From assembly GCF_019059575.1 (NCBI RefSeq), contig NW_024881587.1:651001-715000 (forward strand): 64,000 bases of DNA, in the 5' to 3' direction. A model generated the notes under the pieces. That model had not been told where the DNA came from and ran no database searches. It saw nothing but the letters and a program-made list of their open reading frames with translations. The translations under genes and the position numbers were made by a program. Source of the stretch: Amphibalanus amphitrite. Lineage: Eukaryota > Arthropoda > Thecostraca > Balanomorpha > Balanidae. Positions within the stretch are counted from its first letter, which is position 1. Each line of letters starts with the position of its first letter. Below are positions 46,427 through 58,400 of the stretch, one piece after another.

Positions 46427-49400
46427 TCAGCTGGGCAGCAGCAGGCTGGACGTCTTGACGCCGCCGTCCAGCGAGGCGGTGACGCACAGGTTGTCGGCCA
46501 TGTCGCAGGTGAGCACGGGCGCGCCGTGGCCGCCCAGACTGAGCAGGTGCTCCAGGCCAGACGGCCCCACCTGCAGCACACACCGGCGGCGGTCAGCGAC
46601 GGAACACCGCAAACGAACTGACCCCCGTCCGTTACCCGTTAAAACTGCCCCCGTCCGTTACCCGGTGGCGCCTCATCCGTTACCTGGTAGAGTCCCGTTC
46701 GTTACCTGGCAGAGCCCCGTTCGTTACTTGGTAGAGCCCCGTTCGTTACTTGGTACAGCCACGTCCGTTCCCCGGTAGATCCCGGTCCTTATTTGGTAGA
46801 GCCCGGCCCGTCACCCGGTTTAGCCCCGTCTGTTTCCCGGTCCGTTACCCGGTGGAGCCCCGTCCGTTACCCGGTAGATCCCGGTCCGTTACCCGGTGGA
46901 GCCCCGTCCGTTACCCGGTGGAGCCCCGTCCGTTACCCGGTAGATCCCGGTCCGTTACCTGGTAGAGCCCAGTCCGTTACCTGGTAGAGCCTACCGCCGG
47001 TGGCGCCGCACGTCAGCATGTGGTGTCGCCCGTCGAGCGCGAACAGCTGGCCGTAGGGCCGCTGCGGCGCCGGCTCGCCGCCCGGCCGGTGCACCGCGAA
47101 CGGGCCGCTGGCCCGCTCGTGCAGGCAGCTCTCCGAGAGCTGGCTGCCCGTCTGCGCCAGGCTCCAGGTCACCAGCTGCACCGCAAAATGAACGGCGGGT
47201 CAGCACGGCGGGAGACGGGAGCGGCGCGGGGCGTTCCGGGCTCGGCCTAACGGCCAACCAACCGGGAACAACTGAATCAAACTGAACGAATCTCACAACA
47301 CAGAACATAGTATCATTGTGCAATGTGCACTGGTATATTCCTATCAGATAGTGAACCGACCAGCATCGGATCTCGTACTCTCCCAGTCCCACTGGTTTTG
47401 TTCCCAATGCCACTCCATCCTCTGCCCCACCGAGCTGTCCGCTCCTCTCCACGCAGTCGCGGCGGACACGTTGACTCGCCTTGTTGTCCGCGCCCAGGGT
47501 GTAGATGTGCGTCTGGTCCGGGGACAGGTGGACGGTCAGCGCGGCGCCCGTGTGCGCCGTCCAGTCGCTGATGCAGCCCTCCATGCGGCCGTCGTAGACG
47601 CGCACGTGGCCGTCGCTGCAGGCGCACAGCAGCAGCTGGCCGTTGTGGTTGAACTCGGCGCTGCCGCAGCTGACTCCCGCCGGCAGGCTCAGCGTGCACT
47701 GGGGAGGGGGAGGGGAGGGCAGGATGGGGTGTCAAAGCCGCCGACACCACCGCCGGCAGGCTCAGCGTGCACTGGGGTGGGGGGGGGGGGCGTAGAGCAC
47801 CGCAGGTGTCTTCAGCATAGTCTTCAGGTGATAGCGGGAGACCAGAAATGACATGCACAACGGTTTAAAATCGGTAAAAAGTAGTAACGTTGAATTAATC
47901 AACAATTTTGTATTTTAACCCGGCAGGCGGTGGGCCTCCCGGCCACCTTCCGCGCGGGGGGGGGCATTCCCCCCCCCCGTATCTCCGAAACTACTGGACG
48001 GATCCGGAAAATTCAAACGGCGTTCGATAGCCCTGTCAAATTTGTCAAGAGAAACCAAATTTCATTGACCTCGGGGTCACCGATGGCGTCACAGGTCAGA
48101 TCAAAGATAAAATGTTTCACCGTTCACGGGGCTTCTAGGGAACGCGCTATAACACCGAGTAAAATGCATTTTGTCGAAAATCAGCGATAGGGCGTCAGTT
48201 GTCTAGTACATATGTTGCTATCAGAGGTCACTGGTCATACCAGGTCAGGTCACAGGTCAGGTCACCAAAAGTCACCAAGGGTCACCACATGAACCACATG
48301 AACCCAGCTTTACTACGGTTGTGCGATGCATGATTTATGGCCAATTTTTCATTTCCAACTCAATGGTGTTGGTTACAAGACCATCAGGTACGGTTTAGGT
48401 CACTTTCTGGTGGAGGTCAGGTCAAGGTCAGGTCAAAAAAGGTCAAATTTCAAAGTTGATAGTTTTGCATAAAATGGTTATTGATTCGATGCAGCTCGTC
48501 ACGGGGAGTCTAATAGTGGTCTTTGTTTTACGCTACGAGGTCTATAATTGCTAAAAATTGAGTTTGAAAATTTGACGTCATCAATTTTGAAGTTTTTTCG
48601 CTATAACTTGGCCAAAAAAGAGGTATCTATCTAAAATTTGGTATGTAGCTAGAAGGCGATAGGGACTATCACATATATTCCGGTTTTTTCGAAATTCAAA
48701 AAACTTTTTGGATTTTTTCGGCTATTATATTCAAAAAATCTATTTTCTTTATTTTTGGGGGTCAAAATCCAATAATTTCGTAAATCCGAGATAGCAGTTT
48801 TGTAGCCCTGTTAACCCGTGCCCTGGTGGGGTCTGTTTATAACGCGACCTGGTGGGGGGGGGGGGCTATTTTTTGCCCCCCTCGTATCTCCGAAACTACT
48901 GGACGGATCCACAAAATTCAAACGGCGTTCGAAAGGCCTGTCAAATTTGTTAAAGGAAACCAAATTTTATTGACCTCGGGGTCACCGATGACGTCACAGG
49001 TCAGGTCAAAGATGAAATGTTTCACCGTTCACGGGTCTTCTACTATGGACGTCAAACCCCTTGAGGCCCCACTTTTTTGCGATAATTTTTAAATGCGTCA
49101 ACTCTCGTTGACAATATTCTGGCAATGTGTGCTTCAGAACCTGCCGAAACTTTTATTACTGAGGTATTTTGACGCCAAACGATTATTAACCCGCGCCCCG
49201 TTGGGCTCTGCCGAGCAACGCGCCCGGTTGGGGGGGGGGGCATTTTGGCCCCCCCCCTAAGATCTCGAGAACCACGCAACATAGCGACAAGCGGTAAACG
49301 GCGTTGGATAGCCCCAACGGGGAACTACCTTGTGACCCAATTTTATTGACCTAGGTCAAACCGATGACGTCACAGGTCAGGTCAAAGGTCAAATTTTCAC

Positions 49401-52400
49401 CGTTTGCAGGCACTTCAAGAAATGCGTTGTAAAATCGAGTAAAATGCATTTCATTGAAAGTCATCGATGGGGAAATGTTCTTCAAACACATATTTTGCTA
49501 TTTGAGGTCACTGATACCAGGTCAGGTCACAGAGGTCAGGTCACGGGGGGGTCACAATATGAAAGTGTCGTGTGATACATGTTTTATGGTCCATTTTACA
49601 TGACAAATGCGATTATATGGGTCAGGCAGCCTTTGGGGCCAGCTTAGATCACGTTTTGGTCAAGGTCAGGTCAAGGTCAGGTCAAGGTCAGGTCAAATTA
49701 GGTCAAATTTCAAAGTTGATATTTTTGCATAAAATGGGTATCGAATCGATGCAGCTCGTCACGGGGAGTTCAATGGTGGTCTTTGTTTTGCCGTACGTGG
49801 TCTAGAATTGCTAAAAATTGAGTTCAAAAATTTGACGTCATCATTTTTGAACAGTTTTTTCGCTATAACTTGGCCAAAAAACGAGATATTGATCTGAAAT
49901 TTGGTATGTATATAGAAGAGCGCTGGGACTATCACATATATTCCGGTTTTTTCGAAATTCGGAAAATTTTTGGATTTTTTCAAAGTTTTTCTAAAAAAAT
50001 CAGTTTTTTGAATTTTTTTTTGGTCAAAAACCAAAAATTTTGAAAATCCGAGATAGCAGTTTTGTAGCGCTGCTTTTTGTCTACTAGAACATATAAAGAA
50101 CTTTGAAATTGCTTGATAACTGTAGATTTGGTGAGCGTTTCAAAATTGCATGTTTTTTGCTCATTTTTGCTCGAACATGACCTCAGTTTGACCTCAATAA
50201 CTCCTGACCTAAGGTGACCTAAGACTTGAAATTTGGTGTGAAGGTGTCAAATTGATGCCCGGGAAGGTACTGAAAATTTGGCGGCGCTGCGCGCCGCCGT
50301 TTTCTTGCTATTCAGGAAAAACCACAGGGGGGGGCCAAAATGGCCCCCCCCAACGGGGCGAGGGTTAACCCGCGCCCTGATGGGGGGGGCCATTTTGGCC
50401 CCCCCCCTGTGGTTTTTCTTAAATAGCGAGAAAACGGCGGCGCGCAGCGCCGCCAAATTTTGGGTACCTTACCGGACATCAATTTGACACCTTCACACAA
50501 AATTTCAAGTCACAGGTCACCTCAGGTCAGGAGTTATTGAGGTCAAACTGAGGTCATGTTCGAGTAAAAATGAGCAAAAAACATGACATCTTGAAACGCT
50601 CACCAATTCTACAGTTAACAAGCAATTTTAAAGTTCTTTATGTGGTTGTGTAGAGAAAAGACGGCGCTACAAAACTGCTATCTCGGATTTTCGAAATTTT
50701 TGGATTTTGACCCCCAAAAATCAAAAAAATTGATTTTTTCAGAAAAACTCAAAAAATTTCCAAAAATTTTTCGAATTTCGAAAAAACCGGAATATATGTG
50801 ATAGACCCTGCGCTCTTCGATATACATACCAAATTTTAGATCGATACCTCTTTTTTTGGCCAAGTTATAGCGAAAAAACTGTTAAAAATTGATGACGTCA
50901 AATTTTTGAACTCAATTTTTAGCAATTCTAGACCTCGTAGCGCAAAACGGAGACCACCATTGAACTCCCCGTGACGAGCTGCATCGAATCGATACCCATT
51001 TTATGCAAAAATATCAACTTTGAAATTTGACCTAATTTGACCTGACCTTGACCTGACCTTGACCTGACCTTGACCAAAACGTGACCTAAGCTGGCCCTAA
51101 AGTCTGTCTGACCCACATAATCGCATTTGTCATGTAAAATGGACCATAAAACATGTATCACACGACACTTTCATATTGTGACCCCCCAGTGACCTGACCT
51201 CTGTGACCTGACCTGGTATCAGTGACCTCAAATAGCAAAATATGTGTTTCAAGAACATTTCCCCATCGATGATTTTCAATGAAATGCATTTTACACGATT
51301 TTACAACGCATTTTTTGAAATGCCTGTAAACGGTGAAAATTCGACCTTTGACCTGACCTGTGACGTCATCGGTTTGACCGAGGTCAATGAAATTGGGTCA
51401 CAAGGTAGTTCCCCGTTGGGGCTATCCAACACCGTTTACCGCTTGTCGCTATGTTGCGTGGTTCTCGAGATCTGAGGGGGGGCCAAAATGGCCCCCCCCC
51501 ATCAGACCGCGTTGCTCGGCAGACCCCATCTGGGCGCGGGTTAAAGGTACGGTTCTCCAGTAAAAGCCTTGTTGGTTTTGCTTTTTCGGACATATCTGGT
51601 CCTATATAATGTTCAAATGCATAAGTATTAACCCGATTTGTGCGTATGCACATTTGCCACGACACTGTGAAATTGCATCGTCGTAAGACAAATACTTTCT
51701 GAGATATTTAGCAAAAACCTCATTTTCTGCCGTTTGGGGCATTCTGGCCGCAGTCTTCCTGGGATCGCCTATGACATCCGTGGTGTCACCTAGCGAGAGG
51801 GACGCGGAAACACAGAATCATGAATGAATCGAGCGCGTAGTAAACGGTGTATGGAAAGGAGACTCGGCAGAGGCTATCCGGGTGGCCGGCGCGCGGCGCG
51901 CCCTTAGGCATCGGCCGACCCTTCGGACCGCGTGGGGTCAGAGGTCGCGCTCGGGAAGTCTCGGCTCTGGGTTTTAGCGCTGTGCAGTCAGGAAGGGAGG
52001 GGAGGATAGCGCTAGCCCGACTGACTAGTATCTCGGCTGATTCGTGTGGGGTGGAAGGGATCACAGAACGGGATGGTGGCTAGTGGTGGGTGATGGGATG
52101 GTGGTTAGGTTAGTGCGTACTGCGTAGAACGTAACTGAACATGCTTTTTTCATGGCAAACAACATGCAGCATAATGTGCGGGATTATGCCAGAACTCATA
52201 CAAAAAGGAGCTAATATTTCGGCCGAGGGAGTGGATGAGTGCCGTGACAAAGCATGACGATGCTGCCAAAATCGAGATGCATTTTTGCCCCCCCCCCCAT
52301 TTTTTTAACCTTAACCCTAACATGCAGCGCTTGATCCGAACTTAGAGGTCCCCGACTGACCTTAGACCTTAAAATCGCACCCGTCAAGTGCGCCACCTTT

Positions 52401-55400
52401 TCTTCAGGGGCGCTCTACTTAATTGTATCTGTTCTTACCAATAACTAAAGCAAATCGAATGTATAATAAAAAAGGCATACCTCAAACACAGTTTTATTCA
52501 CATCCGCTCGAGTGCATACTTGTTTTGACCTATATCTTCTCGCATCATAATATATCACTTCAGTGCTTAACCCTCAACGAAATTTTGGGTTTTCTGCATA
52601 TACCCCGGCCGAGGGGGGGGCGATTACGACCCCTCTCCGTCTTTTTGCCCCTAATTGAGCTAGCGCCTCGCGGATAAAACTGAGCGCGTGCGTCGTATGA
52701 GATGCAGCAACTGATAACCGAGTTGAATGTCTCAGGTCCACCGATAAACTCTGAGGTCAGTATAAGTGCTCCAAGTCCGGGATCGGTTTTTGGTAAACAA
52801 CTTCACCATAAGTGGTTACAGAGCCAAACAATGACACCACCGAGTTTTGCATGCTCAAGCGCGTCTATACGCTTTGTTTTTGTTGAGGTCAATTTAAGGT
52901 GTTTACCTCAGGTCATGTCAGGGCAGAGTCACTCAGGCCACGAGGCTGGCTCAAGGAGGTCATATCGCTTCCTCGATTCAGTAGGTCCTTACAAGTCCAC
53001 TGGTGGCTTCCCGACTCGCTAGCTCAATTTGATCGGGACTTTTTGGTGAAATCTCCTGTGATCTTAGTGACGTCATAAATGAAGTCGCCTAACTTTAAGA
53101 ATGGAAAAGTGAATGCTGGGGCTTGCAAATATTGTATAAAATCGCGAATTCATGCGCTTGAGACAGCTTTAGATGGCTCCCGGCGCCAAAATAACAGTTT
53201 TCATATTTCCCAATTGATTAATAATCGTGAGGCTACGTGACCGACCTGACTTCAGGTGACTCTTAAGAAAAATACGAGATAGCTACATACAAGTTGTGAG
53301 GCCTCTGGAAGATAGTACTAGATCATACCTATAAGCTTCATTCCCCGTTGAAAAGTCCCCTGGCACGAAGGGTGCTGCGACGTCGCGACATTTTGGGACC
53401 TTACAGAGGTTCACTTTTGACGTCATTGGTCAACGGCCTGGCCTTAACCTTCGCACTTGTAGGAGGGTGTCGAACAGACCTCCTACCCTCAGTTTTTCGC
53501 AAATAACTCGCGCAAAAAGCGGCTGATTGCGACGAAACTTTCAGTACCCTCGAGTTTATCAATATTACGCCTACCCTATAATTTCCATGACCCTGACTCA
53601 AAAGACCTTTGACTTGTGACCTGTTTTCCGAGACCATGTTTGGCCGGAATCGCGTTTTGGCGTATTTCGAGTAGAGCGGGCTTTATTGTCTTTCTTATGG
53701 CTTTAAGCGATCAAACATGTGAAAGGATGTTGATCCCATGGATTCTAGTGGGTATCAAGGTCACGTGAAGGTCAGTCAGGTCATTGACCTTTGATGACCT
53801 TTGTTCACTCTTTCGAGTTCTACATGTTTCTAGGGTAGATTTTGGAGTTGATTTCGCATTTAGAAACCGTTTGAACATTTAAGAAGTAGTTTTGGTTCCC
53901 TCGTAACATGTGACCTGACCTGACCTGGCCCGACCTGGCCTAAACGCACGAAAACATCATCTGTGATCAAAACTAACTTGAAATTCGTGATCAGCACCCC
54001 GCAAAACCCTATAACAGCTTCACTTTACGAAGCTCTAACAGGTCCCGATTCCCCGACTTTTCAGTTATATTGACCTATCAACAAATGACCTAGGACCTTA
54101 AAATTGGGTATTATCGGCCTCCTCTCGCCACGGGCAACACGCTCTTTTTCCGCGAAGCTCTAGCTCGATCAGGGGCTGAATGGCAAAGGGGTCCAACGGA
54201 CCCTCCTCCCCCCCTTTACGATAGACGCTGGCAAAACACCAATATGGGCGAGGGAGCTGCTGTCATAAAAATTCAGCTTGAATTAAGGGTCAGGCTTGCC
54301 AAATTTCAGCTCTCGCAGCTATCAACAAAAATAGACATGTGGAGGCGGCACCCGCCTCCCCGCCCTCCCCCCTCTCCTCTCGGCCACTGCCAGCGAGGTT
54401 TTAAGCGTATCATACAAGTTACAAAGCATCATATCAAGATGACACTCTCCAGCAGCCATATGCACTGAACAAAAACTTATTACCCACGCTAGTCTATCGG
54501 CACCATAGCACATGGTCGAGACTGTCGTCAGCCACGGACGCACACTCGACCAACCCTCTGAGCCCGTTGACTGCGGGCGACCTTGACATGTCTAGCCTGA
54601 TCGGCGGCCGGCCGCTGTCGTGCGGTCGTTCTCGTTACACGCGGAGGGGAGAGAGACACAAAGTTCTACGTTATAGCTGACCTCTGACCTTTCCCTGCGC
54701 CCTGGTCACCGACCCCGCTCCATGTCGCTGGGCGGTGGCATGGCGGTGGAAACCGGTTCTAGCCTCTACAAATGCCACCATTCTAACCCTCCCCTCCCCA
54801 CGCTACTACGCGGCGTGGAGTACGCTCGTGCGTAACTGGGCGGAGCAAGGGGTCACGCGATACAGGGGCGGAACTGGTTGCCCTCCCGCTCGCCGAGCGA
54901 CCAACGACTAATACCCTGGAGAACCGTACTTCTCATTCACTCGTAATGTTAAATTTCACGGAACGAATCTGCTGTTTGGGTAGAGGCTACGCGCTCATGG
55001 GGCGGAGCCACGTAATGACGTCAGCGCTAAGCTCCGCCCTACCCCTCCGGCGCTCCTTGCCCGGCGACCGGTCACTCGCGTCTCTCGCTCCATTCAGGCT
55101 TGATGGTGGGCGGTAGCTGGTAGCGGTAGCGGGCGCTGGTAGATGGCATTTAGCCCTCGCCCGCACATGCCATTTTCCCATCCTAGAACGCACATGGGGG
55201 GGGGGTTGGTTGCCACCCCCCCCCCCGCGCCATTTCGTTCCTGTTGGAGATAGAGCTTAGCAGTAAAGACCAAAAAGATTCTTTGGGAAGAGACGAATCC
55301 AATGATACCCAGTTTTACCTTCTCAGGTCAGTCATTGACCTTCCAGGTCAGGTCAAACTAAAAAATGTTGCTGTTTTGGGTCACCGTTGGATATCAAGTG

Positions 55401-58400
55401 CGCTGCTTATCAAATACCGATGACGATGCTGTTTTCTGGTGCCAAGCCAGCTAGAACCTCTTTGTCACACTATTCGACCAGAATTTTGCTGCTGAGGTCA
55501 TTTCAGGTCAAGTTAGGTCAAGGTCAATTATATGTGTTTGTATGTCTGTGTGTGTCTGTGTGTATACTGATGTGTGCACCGATTGTTTTTGGGTCCATAT
55601 CACATGAAATCATGATCTGAGAAGCTTTTACCAAAAATGCAATCAAAAAAACTTCACAAAAAGTAAATTCAGCTTGCCTAAAACGCAATTATCTTAGATG
55701 ACCTAGGTTGACCTTGACCCTGACCTTGACCCCTGTACATCGTCGAACAACATGTTCCATGATAGGTGGGAGGTAAGACTGGCAAAGAAGGCCGAAATCA
55801 GGGTGTCAAAAGCTCACAAGGCCCATGGCAAACGCAAGATGTTGAGAATTGGCCATTTGGGTCATGACATGACCTGAAAAACAAGGTCATATCTCCGAAA
55901 CCAAAAGTCACAGAAACTTGAAATTTTCAGTGGACATCAAGAAAGGATAGACGAGCAGCTATACGAAAAATCAGCCTTCTAGCTCTAAAAATGTTGAGTG
56001 CAGAGCAGAAAGACTGCCTGGGGGGGGGGGGTGGCAACCACCCCCCCCCCCCCATGTGCGGGCGAGGGTTAGAGCAGATGGCGCTGGTGGCGGGGCTCGA
56101 GTGTTGCCGAGTGCAAGCCTCTGCCCGGGCCTGAATTGACCTTAACATTACGAGTGAATGAGAAGTACCTTCCATAGTCGTTTGGCGTCAAAATACCTTA
56201 GTAATAAAAGTTTCGGCAGGTTCTGAAACATACATTGCCAGAATATTGTCAACGAAAGTTGACGCATTTAAAAACTATCGCAAAAAAGTGGGGTCTCAAG
56301 GGGTTTGACGTTCATAGTAGGGAATGCGCTATAACACCAAGGAAAACGCATTTTGTCGAGAATCAGCGATAGCGCGTCAGTTGCCTAGTAGATATGTTGC
56401 TATAAGAGGTCACTGACAATACCAGGTCAGGTCACTGGTCAGGTCACCAAGGGTCACAGGTCAGGTCACATGAACCCAACTTTACTACGGTTGTGTGATG
56501 CATGTTTTATGGCCAATTTTTCATTTCCAACTCAATGGTGTTGGTTATAAGACTATCTGGTACGGCTTAGGTCACTTTCTGGTGAAGGTCAGGTGAAGGT
56601 CAGGTCAAGGTCAGGCCAAAAAAGGTCAAATTTTAAAGTTGATAGTTTTGCATAAAATGGGTATTGATTCGATGCAGCTCGTCACGGGGAGTCTAATGGT
56701 GGTCTTTGTTTTGCGCTACGAGGTTTAGAATTGCTAAAAATTAAGTTTAAAAATTTGACGTAATCAATTTTGAACAGTTTTTCGCTATAACTTCGCCAAA
56801 AAAAGAGGTATCAATCTCAAATTTGGTATGTGGATGGAAAGCGGTAAGGACTATCACATATATTCCGGTTTTTGCGAAATTCAAAAAACTTTTTGGATTT
56901 TTCGACTATTATATCCAAAAAATCTATTTTTGATTTTTGGGGATCAAAATCCAAAAATTTCAAAAATCCGAGATAGCAGTTTTGCAGCCCTGTCAATTCT
57001 ACAGCTTTTATGTCTTTATCATTTTTCTGTATTTGCAAAGCTATAGGCCTGACAGCTCTTCCCGCGAAACCCTTTTTTGGGTCGAAAACGGCAGAACATG
57101 ACGTCACTCTGACGTCATTTCCGGCCAACCTATCATAGCCTTTGGAAAAATTTTTGGTCACAATGTGTAAAATTGATGTCCGGGAGGGTACTGAAAGTTT
57201 GGTGACGATCGGCGCAGCGGTTCTGGAGATATATCGAAAAGTCTGGAGGGGGGGGCAAAAAATAGCCCCCCCCCACCAGGTCGCGGGTTAATTCTACAAC
57301 TTTTATGTCTGAAAAAACATTTTTCTGTATCTCTAAAGCTGTAGGCCTGACAGCTCTTCCCGCGAAACCTATTTTTGTCGAAAATGGCAGAAATGACGTC
57401 ACTCTGGCGTCATTAGCGGCCAACCTATCATAGCCTTTGGAAAATTTTTGGTCACAATGTGCAATAGCTATTCACGGGAGGGTACTGAAAGTTTGGTAAC
57501 GATCGGCGCAGCGGTTCTGGAGATATATGGAAAAAACTAGGGGGGGGGGCAAAAAATGCCCTCCCCCTGGAAGGTTAAGCATTTCCCGTCACATTTCGAA
57601 GCAACATAGCTCATTATCTAGTTCTTTGGCACGTGCATGCATGCATATGGCATATGCATCGAGTTGTATCCATAGACGAATGAAGATATTCTCAATTCAA
57701 GGTATATCTTTCGGCTGCTAGTCGTTAATCGTTTTTAGTGAAAACAAGGAAACGACTAGTAGCCTACTGATCTCAGGCAGCTTTTGCCAAATTGTCAGGG
57801 AACTCAGATTTGTTTTTCAATAGAAAAACACAATTCTAAAGAATAGTGTTTTAACTATTGACAACAAATCTTCGGTTAAAAAGCGTGCATTGAATTCATA
57901 TATGTCTAGTCGTAAAAGTTTAAAAATCATACATTACAGAAGATATTCTCGTTCCAACAGCGCGGCGCCCCTCCGAGTTCAGCGATGACCGTCAGGGTAC
58001 AGTACCGCCTCGACAACCCCGCAGACTGGCACGTATTAGCCCCGTTTACATAGGGATTGCTGCAAGCTTCTAGATGCTTCGCCCGTTACGTTGCAAAAGA
58101 TACCAATGGTGCTTTACAATTTACCAAATTGTCCCCTCTAAATATACAAAGATCGCTGCATCGATATTGTCGCAAAATAAATGAGCTAGAGCCTCGTCAA
58201 AATACTATGCAAACGCAACTATTGCTCGCGCGCCGTAACGTTATGAGGTAACGAGTACGAAACAAACCCCAACAAGGAGTTCAGCGCGGCTTAACAGTGA
58301 ACATCGAGCGAGACGGTCGATGATCCGGCCAAGATCCGGCATCAAAACGTCGGCAAATGTCCAAAACCTACGCAGCCGGCAGGGTTCGAACCTGCGCGGG

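Larger units (their letters stand above)
49043..56317. mobile_element. 7.3-kb TA-flanked element with ~140-bp terminal inverted repeats, nest level 3
   Basis: Left terminus CTATGGACGTCAAACCCC (49043) and right terminus GGGGTTTGACGTTCATAG (56317), each flanked by TA; the empty site reads CTTCTAGGGAA in sister copies. Left and right inverted repeats match over about 140 bases with about 8 differences, through TTTTGACGCCAAACGA. The interior holds further insertions (49186-51544, about 52566-54250, 55150-56072) and mixed DNA. No transposase recognised, so the large size may come from accumulated insertions. Confidence 0.8.
48811..57291. mobile_element. TTAN-family element, nest level 2
   Basis: Terminus CCCGTGCCCTGGTGGGG at the left and CCACCAGGTCGCGGG at the right, each next to TTAA. 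Own sequence is 48815-49042 plus 56318-57287, about 1.2 kb, same orientation and family as level 1. Interrupted at CTTCTA|GGGAA by the TA-flanked element. Confidence 0.8.
47915..57578. mobile_element. TTAN-family element, nest level 1, split by later insertions
   Basis: Left flank TTAA at 47915-47918 then CCCGGCAGGCGG; right end CTGGAAGG then TTAA at 57575-57578. Own sequence is 47919-48814 plus 57292-57574, about 1.2 kb. It is interrupted at TTAA (48811-48814 / 57288-57291); the rejoined text TAGCCCTGTTAATTCTACA resembles the uninterrupted site in sister copies (about 56995, 43255). It lies in WDR91 intron 10. Confidence 0.8.

Noticed and set aside
46125..46778. 217-codon plus frame
   Set aside because: Antisense to the WDR91 3' exon and the 22-bp minisatellite; GC-rich shadow.
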